NCBI RefSeq assembly: GCF_014203025.1
Contig: NZ_JACHID010000003.1
Coordinates: 124,001-188,000 of the forward strand
Source: Desulfurispira natronophila
GTDB taxonomy: Bacteria; Chrysiogenota; Chrysiogenetes; Chrysiogenales; Chrysiogenaceae
Direction: 5' to 3'
Length of the DNA stretch: 64,000 nt
A program made the translations under genes and the position numbers. Within the stretch, counting starts at the first letter, position 1. Each line of letters starts with the position of its first letter. Positions 56,014 through 64,000 of this stretch are shown here, piece after piece. The notes under the pieces were generated by a model that worked only from the letters and a program-made list of their open reading frames with translations, did no database searches and was not told the origin of the DNA.

Positions 56014-56852
56014 AACCTTTAGTAGCTGCTACCGACCTGACTCGCCGCGGTCAACTGGCAGTCGAACGGGGGCTGCTGTTATCCAGACAACTTAACTGCC
56101 CCCTGCGCATTGTGCATGTGGTCGATGAGGAGCTTCCAGCGGAGCTTATTGAGAATCACCGGGAGCTGGCACAATTGAGCATAGAGTCCCACCTGCAAAA
56201 CCTGAAGGATGTACCAGAGTGTCAGGTGGATGTAATTATTGGACGCGGCAGCAGCACTATTCGCCAGTACGCTCAGCAGCACCAGGCCGTGGCCATCCTC
56301 ACAGGTCAGCATCGGGAATTACGCTTTATGGATAGCCTGCGTGGCTCAACTGTAGAAAGAATTTTGCGTCACGCAGACTTGCCGGTATTTATTGCTAAAG
56401 CTCCCCCTGTCGAGCCTTACCAGCGTCTTTTAATTGCTATGGATTTCTCCGTATATTCCCGCAGGGCGGTTGAGTTTGTCTTTCGATATTTCCCCCAGGC
56501 TGATCTCAGTTTGGTTCATGCGTTTGAGCCTCCATTTGCCGAGCTTATGACGGGAGATGGCACAGAGGAAGACCCTGGAGAACGGCATGAGCGAGAATTA
56601 CGCAATATCATATATCATGAGCTGCGTAGCTTTATTGGCACATTTGATATTCACACTCGCCCGCTGAACCTGCAAGTCTTAGCGGGGAATCCTACCGATA
56701 TCCTCATGGAGAAAGCCGCTGTATTCCGTCCGGATCTGATTGTGGTGGGAACCCATGCCCGTGCCGGCATAGCCCAGGCTCTTTTGGGTAGTGTTGCTCA
56801 AAGTATCCTGAGAAGGTCGCCCTGCGATGTTTTGACAGTGAAAGCGTGGTAA
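56010..56852 (+). CDS. Tandem universal stress protein (UspA family)
   Basis: 280 residues from ATG 56010, chosen because CCGGAGGAAC precedes it and it overlaps the glgP stop as ATGA; an upstream in-frame ATG at 55944 lies inside glgP. Two Usp domains: the first starts KPLVAATDLTRRGQLAVERG, the second RLLIAMDFSVYSRRAVEFV. The second ends VVGTHARAGIAQALLGSVAQSILRRSPCDVL, with the G-2x-G-9x-G(S/T) ATP-binding pattern (in parts); the first has a poorer match. Coupling to glgP suggests a stress or starvation link with carbon storage, an inference. Confidence 0.9.
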   Translation: MKPLVAATDLTRRGQLAVERGLLLSRQLNCPLRIVHVVDEELPAELIENHRELAQLSIESHLQNLKDVPECQVDVIIGRGSSTIRQYAQQHQAVAILTGQHRELRFMDSLRGSTVERILRHADLPVFIAKAPPVEPYQRLLIAMDFSVYSRRAVEFVFRYFPQADLSLVHAFEPPFAELMTGDGTEEDPGERHERELRNIIYHELRSFIGTFDIHTRPLNLQVLAGNPTDILMEKAAVFRPDLIVVGTHARAGIAQALLGSVAQSILRRSPCDVLTVKAW

Positions 56853-56855
56853 ACT

Positions 56856-57191
56856 TTGAATACCAAGAAACCATATCCGTACCAGCAGGCATATCAGCAA
56901 ATATGTGAGTTGTTGCTAAGTTACGCCGACAAAAATGAGAAGAGCCAGGCACTGGCACACACCATTGCACATAAATCGCTGCTGATGAATCATCTCTATG
57001 AAGACATGGGCTTGAGCTCTCGCCAGGAAATGAATACTCTTATGCAAGAGCACTTCCCCAGGTTAGCCGCCCAAAAACCGGACAATATTCGCTGGAAAAA
57101 ATACCTGTACGACACTATAGGCCATGTGGCTCCCGCTTGCGACCTTTGCCATGACTACGACAACTGTTTTGACTGTAGAATATTACAGTAA
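56856..57191 (+). CDS. NifQ-like protein (short form)
   Basis: 111 residues. The segment MNHLYEDMGLSSRQEMNTLM, then HFPRLAAQKPDNIRWKKYLYD, corresponds to conserved blocks of NifQ, an Fe-S protein that supplies molybdenum for nitrogenase cofactor assembly. The C-terminal cysteines CDLCHDYDNCFDC keep the CxxC-x5-C of the NifQ pattern, but the expected earlier cysteine is replaced, with an extra C added behind. No nif structural genes are in the window. The predicted start is TTG with a weak ribosome-binding site and is uncertain. A general molybdenum-handling role is plausible but unproven. Confidence 0.65.
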   Translation: MNTKKPYPYQQAYQQICELLLSYADKNEKSQALAHTIAHKSLLMNHLYEDMGLSSRQEMNTLMQEHFPRLAAQKPDNIRWKKYLYDTIGHVAPACDLCHDYDNCFDCRILQ

Positions 57192-57315
57192 CTTTAAAAA
57201 CAACTCTTTTATGAGCCATGCCGCCAATCACCAGGGCTCAAATTTTCAACACGAGGTCCGCTGGCAGGTAGTGGCCCCAACAATTACGGGAAGAAATTAA
57301 CAAACAAGGATACCC

Positions 57316-58641
57316 ATGTCACATCACCCTAATGTTCACATAGTCGGTGCTGGATTGGCGGGAAGCGAAGCGGCTTTACTGCTAGCGCACCACCAGATAA
57401 ATGTTACCCTCTACGAAATGCGACCCCAGACTATGACTCCTGCTCACACTGGTGGTGATTTTTGCGAACTACTCTGCTCCAACTCCCTGAGAGGCGAATC
57501 AGAGGAGTCTGGCCCCGGTATCCTGAAGCGAGAGCTACTCCAAGCTGGATCCCCCTTTATGCAAGTTGCTACGAAATACCGTGTCCCAGCCGGTGGAGCA
57601 TTTGCTGTTGATAGACACGGACTTTCTTCTCATATAACCAAGCTCATCGAAGAGCATCCCCGCATCAGTACGGTTCGCAAGGAATACACTGCTATTGACT
57701 CCGGGCATTTCCCTTTAATTTTGGCCCCTGGCCCGCTTGCATCTGTTGCTTTGTGCCACTCCCTGGAACCCAGCTTTGGTCAAGGTCTCTACTTCTACGA
57801 TGCCATAGCTCCTATTGTGGATGGCGACTCCATTGATATGAGTAAGGCTTTCCGTGCTGCTCGCTATAACAAAGGAGAACCTGATTACCTTAACTGCCCG
57901 ATGAACAAGCAAGAGTACGAAGCGTTTTACCGTGCTCTAAGCACAGCCCAACGTGTAAAAACTCGTGACTTTGAAAAAACTATTCACTTTGAAGGTTGCA
58001 TGCCGATTGAAGAGATGGCTGATCGGGGCGAAGATACCCTGCGCTTTGGGCCCATGAAACCAGTAGGATTAAATCATCCCGTCAGCGGCGAATCGTTCCA
58101 TGCAGTCGTGCAGCTACGGCGTGAAAGTCTCAACAACTATGCTTGGAACATGGTGGGGTTTCAGACTAAATTGACCCACAGTGAGCAAAAGCGGGTACTC
58201 AGGCTTATACCTGGACTGGAGCAAGCCAGCTTTATGCGCTTGGGCAGCATGCATCGCAACACTTATATAGAGTCTCCCCGTTTTCTCGACCCCAGCTTTC
58301 GTGTCAAAGACCAAGCCGGTCTTTTTATTGCTGGTCAAATCACTGGAGTAGAAGGTTATATCGAATCAGTAGCGAGTGGTCACATAGCCGCTCTGGCAGC
58401 ACTTCACCAGTTACAAAGCCTTCCATTTGCGCCACCACCACCAACAACAGCTATGGGAGCCCTTTGTGCTCACATTAGTACCCCGAGCAAAAATTTTACT
58501 CCCAGCAATATCCACTTTGGCCTCTTCTCCCCTTTGACCCAAAGACACCGCAAAAAAGAGCGTAAATCCCTCTACTCCAGTCGAGCCCAAACTGACTTCA
58601 AAGCTTGGATCAGACAACATCAGGGAAGTTTATCCATATGA
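57316..58641 (+). CDS. trmFO: Methylenetetrahydrofolate-tRNA-(uracil-5-)-methyltransferase TrmFO
   Basis: FAD and folate-dependent enzyme making m5U54 in tRNA, used instead of TrmA in many Gram-positives and some Gram-negatives. 441 residues. The N-terminal dinucleotide motif is VHIVGAGLAGSEAAL, followed by CELLCSNSLRGES, which includes the catalytic cysteine region. FEGCMPIEEMADRG and GQITGVEGYIESVASG are further TrmFO/GidA-family signatures. CAAGGA precedes the start. Its stop overlaps copA by ATGA. Confidence 0.95.
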   Translation: MSHHPNVHIVGAGLAGSEAALLLAHHQINVTLYEMRPQTMTPAHTGGDFCELLCSNSLRGESEESGPGILKRELLQAGSPFMQVATKYRVPAGGAFAVDRHGLSSHITKLIEEHPRISTVRKEYTAIDSGHFPLILAPGPLASVALCHSLEPSFGQGLYFYDAIAPIVDGDSIDMSKAFRAARYNKGEPDYLNCPMNKQEYEAFYRALSTAQRVKTRDFEKTIHFEGCMPIEEMADRGEDTLRFGPMKPVGLNHPVSGESFHAVVQLRRESLNNYAWNMVGFQTKLTHSEQKRVLRLIPGLEQASFMRLGSMHRNTYIESPRFLDPSFRVKDQAGLFIAGQITGVEGYIESVASGHIAALAALHQLQSLPFAPPPPTTAMGALCAHISTPSKNFTPSNIHFGLFSPLTQRHRKKERKSLYSSRAQTDFKAWIRQHQGSLSI

Positions 58642-61130
58642 GTCGACCACTTACCCTCTGTATTCAGGGCATGAACTGCGCTGGTTGCGTGGGCAAAATA
58701 GAAAAGGCTCTGAACAATGTCCCCGGTGTAAGAGAAGTTACCGTTAGTCTGGCAGAAAGCAATGCTGTTGTATTGGGCAGCGCTGCCAGCAGCGAGCTTG
58801 TAGCAGCCCTCGATCAGGTAGGTTACACAGCTACTCCTGCCCACTTGCCACCCACAAACACTCAGCACAGCACAGACGGAATTCGCACCTTTGAAATTGC
58901 CCTGCGAGGCCTAACTTGTGTTGGATGTGTCAGAAAAGTAGAGAAAGCCATTGAGGCTGTAGAGGGGGTAGAGAAGGTGCAAGTAGAACTAGCTTTGCGC
59001 CGTGCTAAAATACAGGGACGAATCCCCAGGCCACAAATTCTGCTTGATGCCGTAACTAATGCCGGATATGACGCAAGTTTTATTCACAGCAAGCAAGATG
59101 AAGAAGAACAGGATCGCCAGCACCAGCAGGACAACCGACAGTTGATGACTCAGGCCATCGTCTCCCTGAGTCTTGCTACTGTTCTGATGATTATCATGTT
59201 TATTCCAGCCATTCCTGAAGTAGGTGAAAAAGGAGGGCAAGCCCTTTGGGGCGGAGTGGGCCTTATCACGCTAGGAGTCTTGTGGTACTCAGGAGGTGGC
59301 TTCTTCCGCAATGCCCTACGAGCCTTTCTGAATCATAGTGCTACTATGGACACCCTTGTTGCTATAGGCACAGGGACCGCATGGGTATATTCTACTATAG
59401 TGGTTCTTGCTCCTGGCATTATTCCTGATATGGCTCAGCACGTTTACTACGAAGCAGCTGCATTTATCATAGGTTTTCTTAACCTCGGCGCAGTGTTGGA
59501 ATCCCGAGCCAAAGGCAAAGCTTCTCAGGCCATCCGCAGCTTGCTGGACCTACAGGCTCGCAGCGCTCGAATAGTTATCGACGGCAAAGAGCAGGACGTA
59601 CCAGTGGAGTCAGTTCAGACTGGCGATTTGGTGCGCATACGACCAGGAGAGCGCATACCCGTCGATGGCAGTATACGAGAGGGATTTTCTACTCTGGATG
59701 AGTCCATGCTTACCGGCGAACCTATTCCCCATGAAAAGGGTCCCGATGATGAAGTCTCCGCCGGAACCATCAATCAGTCAGGTTCGCTGCTCGTGGAAGC
59801 GCACCGGGTCGGAGGTGATACCGCCCTGGCGCACATAATCCAGCTGGTACGCCAGGCTCAGGGAGCCAAGCCACCCATTGGACGCATAGTAGACAAGGTT
59901 ACCGCCGTGTTTGTTCCACTGGTTCTCATCATTGCCATTGCTACGTCTCTGATCTGGTATAACTTTGGGCCTCAGCCCCCACTGGCATTTATGCTGGTAA
60001 CTACTATGACCGTACTTATTATAGCCTGCCCTTGCGCTCTGGGTCTGGCCACCCCCATGTCCATCATGGTGGGTGTCGGGAAGGCTGCAAGCGCAGGAAT
60101 CTTGATCCGTAAGGGAGATGCTCTGCAGCAGGCAGCAAAACTTCGCACCATTGTGCTGGACAAAACCGGCACCATTACCCAGGGAAAACCAGCAGTTACC
60201 GATGTTTTCACGGCAGATATTAGCAGGGATAAAGCTCTGTTTTATGCTGCCACCCTTGAGAGTGTTTCAGAGCACCCACTGGCACATGCTATTTTAGAAT
60301 CAGCCAGAGGTGCAAATATAGAATATTCTACTGCCACAGGATTTCACTCTTTTGCTGGCAAAGGCATACGGGGTCAGGTTAACAGTAAGGATGTTATTTT
60401 GGGCAACGAAGCCATGTTACAGACTATGCAAATAAAACCAACGAGGATCTTTGCTGAGCATGCACAAAAGATGGCTGCACTGGGTCAAACTACAATGTAC
60501 TTGGCAGTTGATGGTGAGGTTACGGCTGTAATCGCCGTTTCAGATCCTGTGAAAAATGATTCCGTTGAAGCTATTTCTCAGCTTAGAGCCATGGGCTTGC
60601 GAGTAATAATGCTTTCCGGCGATAATGCTACTACTGCAAATGCTGTAGCAGAGCAAGTAGGTATAGATGAAGTTGTAGCAGAAGTATTGCCAGATCAAAA
60701 AGCCAGCACCGTTCAGTCGCTGCAAACCTCAGCAGAGCTGGTAGCTATGGTTGGTGATGGAATCAACGATGCACCAGCACTGGCTAACGCTGATGTGGGA
60801 TTTGCCATTGGCACTGGCACTGACATTGCTATCGAAAGTGCCGATATTACACTGATGGGAGACTCACTTATGGGAGTCGCGAAAGCGATCGCCATCTCTC
60901 GCGCCACGATGACAAATATTCGTCAAAATCTGTTTGGCGCCTTTTTCTACAACAGTCTCGGGATTCCTGTTGCTGCCGGAATCCTCTATCCACTTGGTGG
61001 CATTCTTCTCAATCCCGCTGTGGCTGCTGCCGCTATGGCTCTTTCTTCCGTTACCGTAGTCAGCAATGCCAATCGTTTGCGAGCAGCGAAACTCAGGGTT
61101 CCTGCTGTCCAAAAGGGAGAGCTTTCATGA
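58638..61130 (+). CDS. copA: Copper-exporting P1B-type ATPase
   Basis: Heavy-metal P-type ATPase, about 830 residues from ATG 58638. That start overlaps the trmFO stop; the frame upstream to 58605 is inside trmFO. Two N-terminal HMA metal-binding domains have GMNCAGC (C14, C17) and LTCVGC. The TM6 CPC motif, IIACPCALGLATP, near residue 464 indicates a P1B-1 Cu(I) pump; the phosphorylated aspartate is in LDKTGTITQGKP near residue 508, and GDGINDAPAL follows. It lies with a 25-codon membrane-peptide gene. Confidence 0.95.
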   Translation: MSRPLTLCIQGMNCAGCVGKIEKALNNVPGVREVTVSLAESNAVVLGSAASSELVAALDQVGYTATPAHLPPTNTQHSTDGIRTFEIALRGLTCVGCVRKVEKAIEAVEGVEKVQVELALRRAKIQGRIPRPQILLDAVTNAGYDASFIHSKQDEEEQDRQHQQDNRQLMTQAIVSLSLATVLMIIMFIPAIPEVGEKGGQALWGGVGLITLGVLWYSGGGFFRNALRAFLNHSATMDTLVAIGTGTAWVYSTIVVLAPGIIPDMAQHVYYEAAAFIIGFLNLGAVLESRAKGKASQAIRSLLDLQARSARIVIDGKEQDVPVESVQTGDLVRIRPGERIPVDGSIREGFSTLDESMLTGEPIPHEKGPDDEVSAGTINQSGSLLVEAHRVGGDTALAHIIQLVRQAQGAKPPIGRIVDKVTAVFVPLVLIIAIATSLIWYNFGPQPPLAFMLVTTMTVLIIACPCALGLATPMSIMVGVGKAASAGILIRKGDALQQAAKLRTIVLDKTGTITQGKPAVTDVFTADISRDKALFYAATLESVSEHPLAHAILESARGANIEYSTATGFHSFAGKGIRGQVNSKDVILGNEAMLQTMQIKPTRIFAEHAQKMAALGQTTMYLAVDGEVTAVIAVSDPVKNDSVEAISQLRAMGLRVIMLSGDNATTANAVAEQVGIDEVVAEVLPDQKASTVQSLQTSAELVAMVGDGINDAPALANADVGFAIGTGTDIAIESADITLMGDSLMGVAKAIAISRATMTNIRQNLFGAFFYNSLGIPVAAGILYPLGGILLNPAVAAAAMALSSVTVVSNANRLRAAKLRVPAVQKGELS

Positions 61131-61204
61131 TTGTCAATGCTATTGGTTTTGTCCTTGTATTGTTTGTTATCTGGTGGTTTTGGATAGCTCCACGCAAAAA
61201 GTGA
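61127..61204 (+). CDS. 25-residue single-span membrane peptide coupled to copA
   Basis: ATG at 61127 overlaps the copA stop as ATGA; AAAGGGAGAG lies about 8 bases upstream. The peptide is a short N-terminus, one hydrophobic helix of about 17 residues including VLVLFVIWWFW, and the basic tail IAPRKK. Similar leader helices (ending in a WWFW-type segment) precede cupredoxin domains in some copper-handling proteins, from memory, but here the frame stops after the helix. It could be a small copper-associated or CcoS-like membrane subunit. It was too short for routine gene finding. Confidence 0.5.
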   Translation: MIVNAIGFVLVLFVIWWFWIAPRKK

Positions 61205-61494
61205 AACCTATCGTAATGAGCAAGTGTGCCGGAATCATCATTCATGATAAGTCTGAACGAGTAGGATTTTATGGCTCATTTTGGTTTTCTGGCGTGCTAC
61301 GTTTGTGTAAAACTAAACTTTTTAGCCGGTTGATATAAGCTTTAGCGCAATGGGCTCCCAGGGTGGAATGAGCAATGCCAGAATTAAATATTTAAATCGT
61401 TGCTTCTTTATTGAGCGATGGAGTCCGTAGCACACTTGAGCAGTTAGTAGTGGAGAAAATCCCCTTGCTAGTAGACTATGCACCGCTGTCACGA

Positions 61495-62130
61495 TTAGAC
61501 CAGCTGCACATCTTTTGCATTCAGGGGGTCCGTGACAGGCAAGGCAATGACATCGCCAGGGCTAAAAGTCTGGGTTTTTATTAGTTGTTGTCCCAAGCGC
61601 TGCATATGGTTTTTACTGACCTGCAGTTTGTGAGGCTTTCCTGAAATAAATGTGTTTAATTGGCTTCCTTCGCTAACTTGCAGCTGCGTTGCCATCCATA
61701 CTGTACCAGCACTATAGTCCACTTTTGCGCCCATGGAAAAGTCTATCAGCCAGCCACAGCCAAGCAGGGAAAAGCATTGGGCTGAACTAACTCCGCAGCG
61801 TCCTTTACAGATGGCGGTTGCATAGACTGTAGCAACCGCTTTCGGTAGTGGCTGGCTTTCGTGCAGGATAAGATGAGAGGCTGACTTGTGATGAGTTATT
61901 TCCTGAGCAGCGTTAAGGAAGTAAATGTTCTCTGGGTAGCAGAATGGCAAAAACTCGACACTGTTCACAGAGAAAACCTTGGAAAGCTCTACCCACTCAA
62001 AGAATACACTGCCGGCAATGGGGCGCACCTGTTTTCCTTCATAAATACCATGGCACTCAACACCGCTGCTACGGTGACGAAACTGGCAGAGAGTCTTGCC
62101 AACGGAAGTGGCAGCTGTATGAATTTTCAT
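61495..62130 (-). CDS. Unrecognised cysteine-containing protein
   Basis: 211 residues, no family recognised. It has seven or more cysteines (CQFRHRSSGVEC early; ICKGRCGVSSAQC and LLGCGWL midway) and a C-terminal part KLQVSKNHMQRLGQQLI and KTQTFSPGDVIALPV that faintly suggests a SAF-like beta fold. No signal peptide. Codon choice matches the neighbours and argues for a genuine gene, though the ribosome-binding site is weak. It is divergent from nfo, 51 bp apart. The 290 bp between copA and this gene hold no recognisable element except the palindrome TTAAATATTTAA near 61385. Confidence 0.55.
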   Translation of the reverse strand: MKIHTAATSVGKTLCQFRHRSSGVECHGIYEGKQVRPIAGSVFFEWVELSKVFSVNSVEFLPFCYPENIYFLNAAQEITHHKSASHLILHESQPLPKAVATVYATAICKGRCGVSSAQCFSLLGCGWLIDFSMGAKVDYSAGTVWMATQLQVSEGSQLNTFISGKPHKLQVSKNHMQRLGQQLIKTQTFSPGDVIALPVTDPLNAKDVQLV

Positions 62131-62181
62131 GTACTTTTACCTGAACTGATTTATCGCTGTAAAAAATAGGAAGAAGATTCT

Positions 62182-63045
62182 GTGCTTATATCCTCCCCTA
62201 TTATAGGTGCTCATGTCAGCGTTGCTGGTGGACTTCACCTTGCTCCTGAGCGAGCTCACTCTATCGGCGCCAATGGCATTCAGATATTTACCCGCAACCA
62301 GCGCACCTGGCGAGCCAAACCCATTTCCAACGATGAACTGAAGGCATTTCAAGCGGCCATAAAAGACTATCCATTGCAAAGCATAACGTCCCACGCTTCC
62401 TATTTACTCAATCTGGCTAACCCCCATGCTGAGCCTTGGGAGCGCTCTATAGTGGCCCTTGCACAGGAATATGAGCGATGCCAAATACTGAATATTCCCC
62501 TTTTGGTCATCCATCCAGGGGCCCATCTGGACTCGGGACTTGAGGCTGGAATAAAGCGAATAGCTGCGGCGCTGGACCGAGTGCTGGGCAATGTGGATGA
62601 GGGCCCCACGCTCCTTCTGGAGAATGTTGCCGGTCAGGGAACTACCATAGGCCGTACTTTTGATGAGCTGGCAAGCATTATTGGGGCCATGGACCATGGG
62701 CATCGGACAGGATTCTGTCTTGATACTGCTCATGCTTATGCGGCTGGCTACGACCTGTCCTCTGAGTCTGGCTTTGCTTCCACAATGGAAGAGTTGGCTC
62801 GTACCTTAGGGGGTGAGCGCTTACACATGCTTCACATTAACGACTCCAAAGTTCCCTTGAACTCACGCAAGGATCGGCATGCCCCGCTTGGGCATGGGCA
62901 CATGGGCTGGTCTGCCTTTGCGCGACTGCTGCAGGACCCACTGACAGCGCAGCTCCCTATGATCCTGGAAACACCTTCGGGCATGGAGGGTTGGGCAACG
63001 GAGATTGCCCAATTGCGTCAACTGACTAGCAATAATACTCGTTAA
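62182..63045 (+). CDS. nfo: Endonuclease IV (AP endonuclease)
   Basis: Zinc-dependent apurinic/apyrimidinic endonuclease for base-excision repair. 287 residues from a GTG start with AGGAAGA upstream. IGAHVSVAGGL opens the TIM barrel; NIPLLVIHPGAHLDSG, LLLENVAGQGTTIG, GFCLDTAHAYAAGYDL, HINDSKVPLNSRKDRHAPLGHG (in parts) and ILETPSG supply the metal ligands and are in the family order. The 3' end overlaps the convergent NDUFA9-like gene by 20 bp. No other repair gene is adjacent; mutL is about 49 kb away. Confidence 0.96.
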   Translation: MLISSPIIGAHVSVAGGLHLAPERAHSIGANGIQIFTRNQRTWRAKPISNDELKAFQAAIKDYPLQSITSHASYLLNLANPHAEPWERSIVALAQEYERCQILNIPLLVIHPGAHLDSGLEAGIKRIAAALDRVLGNVDEGPTLLLENVAGQGTTIGRTFDELASIIGAMDHGHRTGFCLDTAHAYAAGYDLSSESGFASTMEELARTLGGERLHMLHINDSKVPLNSRKDRHAPLGHGHMGWSAFARLLQDPLTAQLPMILETPSGMEGWATEIAQLRQLTSNNTR

Positions 63046-63901
63046 ATTTATCCTCCAAGCTCCAGGGGGCAATGTCAAAGTCAGTGAAAACATCAGTTTC
63101 ATCTGTAGTCGATCCTTGAAGCAACATGCGCAGCTGGTCAGTAGATATAGGGAAAAAGGCAAAACGCCCCAGGGTTTTGGCAGAAAATTCCATCAGTGAA
63201 ACTGGTTGATGAATTTTCAAGGGTTTTGCTTTGCCTTTAAGTTGGGCCAGTGAGTCTACCAGCTCAACGTAGGAATACCGCTTGGGGCCGCCAACCTCAT
63301 AGGTCTTGCCTACTGCTTCTGCCTGCCCAAGGCAACGGGTAAAGGCCTGTGCTATGTTTTCCACGCTTACAGGCTGAAGCTGATACTTCCCGTCACCAAT
63401 AATTGGCACAACGGGCATTCTCAGAAACCGCAGCAGCATGTTGATAAACTCATCCTGTGGCCCGAAGATGACACTGGGTTTGAAAATTGTATAATCCAGT
63501 TCACTTTGGCGAACTGCTTGTTCTGCGGCGCACTTCGTGCGGTGATAGGCGCTGTTGGATTCAAGGCTTGAGCCAAGGGCGGACATGTGTACAAAGCGCT
63601 TTACACCCTCAGCCCTGGCTACTTGAAGCATGTTTTGGGTAGCCTGGGAGTGGAGGCCTTCGTAGGTAATGGTCGGGGGAAACTCCCTGATAATGCCCAC
63701 CAGGTGAATAATGGCATCGCATCCGTTTACTAAAGGTAACAGAGAATCTGGCTCTTCTACATTACCCATCACGGTTTCCACGCCGGCCCTTGGGCTCAGG
63801 GGTTTGCGAACGAGTAGTCGCACTTCATGTCCGGCACTGACAAGCTCCTTTACTATGCGGGAACCGACAAAGCCAGTCCCTCCGGTAACAGCTATTTTCA
63901 T
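63026..63901 (-). CDS. NAD(P)-dependent epimerase/dehydratase, NDUFA9-like
   Basis: Extended short-chain dehydrogenase of the atypical NDUFA9/HSCARG-type group. 291 residues. N-terminal Rossmann motif is AVTGGTGFVGSRIV; downstream VHMSALGSS and a Y-x3-K pair (YHRTK) are seen, and VIFGPQDEFINML and PVSVENIAQAF follow. In mitochondria the relative NDUFA9 is a complex I accessory subunit; bacterial versions are often of unknown substrate. AAGGAG precedes the start. The gene is the last in the window on the minus strand and overlaps nfo at its 3' end. Confidence 0.85.
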   Translation of the reverse strand: MKIAVTGGTGFVGSRIVKELVSAGHEVRLLVRKPLSPRAGVETVMGNVEEPDSLLPLVNGCDAIIHLVGIIREFPPTITYEGLHSQATQNMLQVARAEGVKRFVHMSALGSSLESNSAYHRTKCAAEQAVRQSELDYTIFKPSVIFGPQDEFINMLLRFLRMPVVPIIGDGKYQLQPVSVENIAQAFTRCLGQAEAVGKTYEVGGPKRYSYVELVDSLAQLKGKAKPLKIHQPVSLMEFSAKTLGRFAFFPISTDQLRMLLQGSTTDETDVFTDFDIAPWSLEDKFNEYYC

Positions 63902-63968
63902 GGCGAACTCCTTGTTTTAGGTTTACTGTATTATGTTGGTTGCTATGATGTAAAAGTCCTTATGTCAA

Positions 63969-63989
63969 GCTGAAGCTTGGAGCTTCAGC
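63969..63989. terminator. Hairpin at the right edge
   Basis: GCTGAAGC (63969-63976) and GCTTCAGC (63982-63989) form a perfect 8-bp stem over a 5-base loop, upstream of the NDUFA9-like gene and near the window end. It may terminate a gene lying outside the window; without the flanking sequence its role and direction cannot be set. Confidence 0.35.
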
Positions 63990-64000
63990 GTTATCTTACG

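Noticed and set aside
61202-61338. Cupredoxin remnant behind the 25-residue membrane peptide
   Set aside because: I looked for a continued or frameshifted cupredoxin domain and saw no copper-ligand motifs; the peptide seems to end naturally.

Overview
The window looks like the chromosome of a flagellated Gram-negative bacterium of moderate GC, probably anaerobic. An outer-membrane TolC-family protein, TRAP transporter, NifS/NifU-type Fe-S assembly, FlhF/FlhG, CheZ, HD-GYP signalling and molybdenum-cofactor genes recall the Chrysiogenetes/Deferribacteres or a deltaproteobacterium-like lineage. That placement is inference; no 16S rRNA gene is present. I see no tRNA, IS element, prophage or CRISPR array. 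Genes are dense, often joined by 4-bp ATGA/GTGA overlaps, with GTG and TTG starts common.

Layout. 1-2389: 3' part of nifS, then nifU and cysE (cysteine to Fe-S clusters). 2669-5763: a TRAP transporter with a lipoprotein binding subunit, a possible palindromic operator and an intercistronic hairpin. 5959-8656: a YdcF/ElyC-like protein, convergent with hyuA. 9067-15554: carA, a TolC-family gene, mutL, miaA and an MscS-family channel. 15631-20235 (minus): birA, coaX, rodZ-like, a molybdopterin-binding protein and moaA, tightly coupled. 20438-24422: ilvD, ilvB, ilvN. 24454-24658: hairpins ending in an intrinsic terminator, just ahead of an HD-GYP gene. 26008-30622: trpB, a YqeK-like hydrolase, a DndA-like cysteine desulfurase with a small CC-containing protein, a SpeD paralogue that has lost its catalytic residues, and a TPR protein.

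30843-46987 is a long motility and chemotaxis block: flhB, flhA, flhF, flhG, a small membrane protein, fliA, cheB, fliM, fliY, a short lidless Hsp70, cheY, cheZ, cheA, then three unrecognised genes including a membrane-anchored Mrr-like protein. FlhF/FlhG set flagellar placement and number, FlhA/FlhB export, FliA late transcription, FliM/FliY the switch, and CheA-CheY-CheZ-CheB signalling. 47081-47189 (minus) is the SRP RNA. 47373-50520: purH and hyuB, the latter about 40 kb from its usual partner hyuA. 50772-56852: an orphan PAS sensor kinase, glgP and a tandem Usp protein. 56856-64000: a NifQ-like protein, trmFO, copA with a 25-residue membrane peptide, an unrecognised protein, nfo and an NDUFA9-like dehydrogenase.

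The most unusual items are the catalytically dead SpeD paralogue beside an orphan DndA-like desulfurase, the ORFan tail of the chemotaxis operon, the lidless Hsp70 between fliY and cheY, FlhB with NPLF in place of NPTH, and the unassigned leader or small RNA upstream of the HD-GYP gene.
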